The notes below the pieces were generated by a model, which worked only from the letters and a program-made list of their open reading frames with translations, made no database searches and was not told where the DNA came from. The position numbers were made by a program, and so were the translations under genes. DNA of 64,000 nucleotides from Stramonita haemastoma (Eukaryota > Mollusca > Gastropoda > Neogastropoda > Muricidae), in assembly GCA_030674155.1 (NCBI GenBank), contig CM060326.1:36732097-36796096 (forward strand). The letters are read 5' to 3'. Below, piece by piece: positions 63,364-64,000 of this stretch; the first letter of the stretch is position 1; every line of letters begins with the position of its first letter.

Positions 63364-63700
63364 ATAGATAGCCTAGTGGTCAGAACATTGCGCTGGCAAT
63401 TTGAAGACCCGGGTTCGAATCTGGTCGAGGAGATTTTTCTCCTGGAGTTAACATCAGTGCTGACTCCACTCCCCCCACAAGTCCTTCGGATGAGACTTTA
63501 AATCGAGGCCCCGTGTGCGAACGCACGCAGAACATCTTGCGCACACGTTAAATCCTGTTCCGCTTTTCGTAAGAGTAGGCCATCGTGTGCCGGTGGGAAC
63601 AGATGACATTTACAAAACCGCATACACACGGGGACTGGATGTAAAAAAGCACAAGAGTGCTTATCCCATTATCCTCGATATAAAAGAATAATGCAAATCA
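63362..63700 (+). mobile_element. Full-length tRNA-derived SINE
   Basis: The head is tRNA-like, with an RNA polymerase III A box TAGCCTAGTGG (63369-63379) and a B box GGTTCGAATCT (63412-63422) at normal spacing. An unrelated body of about 240 bases follows, ending ATCCTCGATATAAAAGAATA and then a (CAAT)n tail (to about 63721). It has no protein and would depend on a LINE for movement. Truncated relatives at 18872-19000, 20717-20762, 39080-39117 and 55291-55327 share the 3' end. A CT microsatellite at the 5' edge hides any target duplication. It is not a functional tRNA gene, because there is no paired acceptor stem. Confidence 0.85.
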
Positions 63701-63718
63701 ATTAATCAATCAATCAAT

Positions 63719-63720
<2 letters not shown>

Positions 63721-63785
<65 letters not shown>

Positions 63786-63870
63786 ACCCCCCCTCTGTCT
63801 CTCTCTGTCTCTTGTTTCTGTCTCTGTCTGTCTGTCTCTTTCTTTCTTTCTCTCTGTCTTTGTCTCTTTT
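63721..63870. repeat. (CT)n-rich tract
   Basis: CT repeats 63722-63782 and looser CTGT/TTTC sequence to about 63870. Confidence 0.95.
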
Positions 63871-64000
63871 TGATGGAATGACACAGCGATTTAGCGTTAC
63901 CATGTCTGCAGTGCTTAAAACTAGGACAGAGTTGTTATCTTGTGGAATAAGATTTAGTATTGGAAGAAACTGAGAGATGGAAGAAATGTCTATTGTCCTT

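Noticed and set aside
63362..63435. Genuine tRNA gene
   Set aside because: A and B boxes are present but the ends do not pair as an acceptor stem, and the sequence continues into a SINE body with truncated relatives.

Overview
This window is non-coding, repeat-dominated eukaryotic DNA, most likely from a metazoan and plausibly a marine mollusc (gastropod-like). The grounds are a very high density of (TG)n, (GA)n, (CT)n, (GACA)n and (GATA)n microsatellites, tRNA-derived SINEs, many diverged interspersed repeats, and one Ty3/gypsy LTR retrotransposon. I found no convincing host protein-coding gene, rRNA or genuine tRNA gene. The species call is inference from repeat character, not from a marker gene.

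Layout. Three contigs are joined by two 100-base N gaps (11601-11700 and 40697-40796). Contig 1 (1-11600) is a poor-quality sequence that repeats 24902-34583 base for base apart from homopolymer-type errors, then enters the LTR of a gypsy element at 9529. Contig 2 (11701-40696) holds unique repeat-rich DNA (11701-24901) followed by the same locus without the element (24902-40696); its empty target site is the single GCTT at 34580-34583. Contig 3 (40797-64000) begins inside the 5' LTR, continues through gag, pro, pol and the 3' LTR (ending 51022), then repeats 34584-40696 as 51027-56850, and ends in unique flanking DNA (56850-64000).

The simplest reading is two alleles of one heterozygous locus laid end to end by the assembler: an allele with the retrotransposon (contig 1 + contig 3) and an allele without it (contig 2). 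Contig 1's end and contig 3's start overlap by about 1.4 kb of the same 5' LTR, so the N gaps are probably artificial and contig 2 is misplaced between them.

The retrotransposon (LTR 2335 bp, TG...CA ends, 4-bp GCTT target duplication) has a primer binding site, a gag with a CCHC zinc knuckle, a -1 frameshift signal (G GGA AAC, 6-base spacer, predicted H-type pseudoknot) ending at the gag stop, an aspartic protease, and an intact 1029-codon RT-RNase H-integrase frame with all catalytic residues. Gag and the protease-RT linker carry frame breaks that may be decay or sequencing error. No envelope gene is evident. Around it, several interspersed repeat families (called alpha, beta, gamma, epsilon, zeta, eta and theta here) recur, and many run directly into microsatellites.
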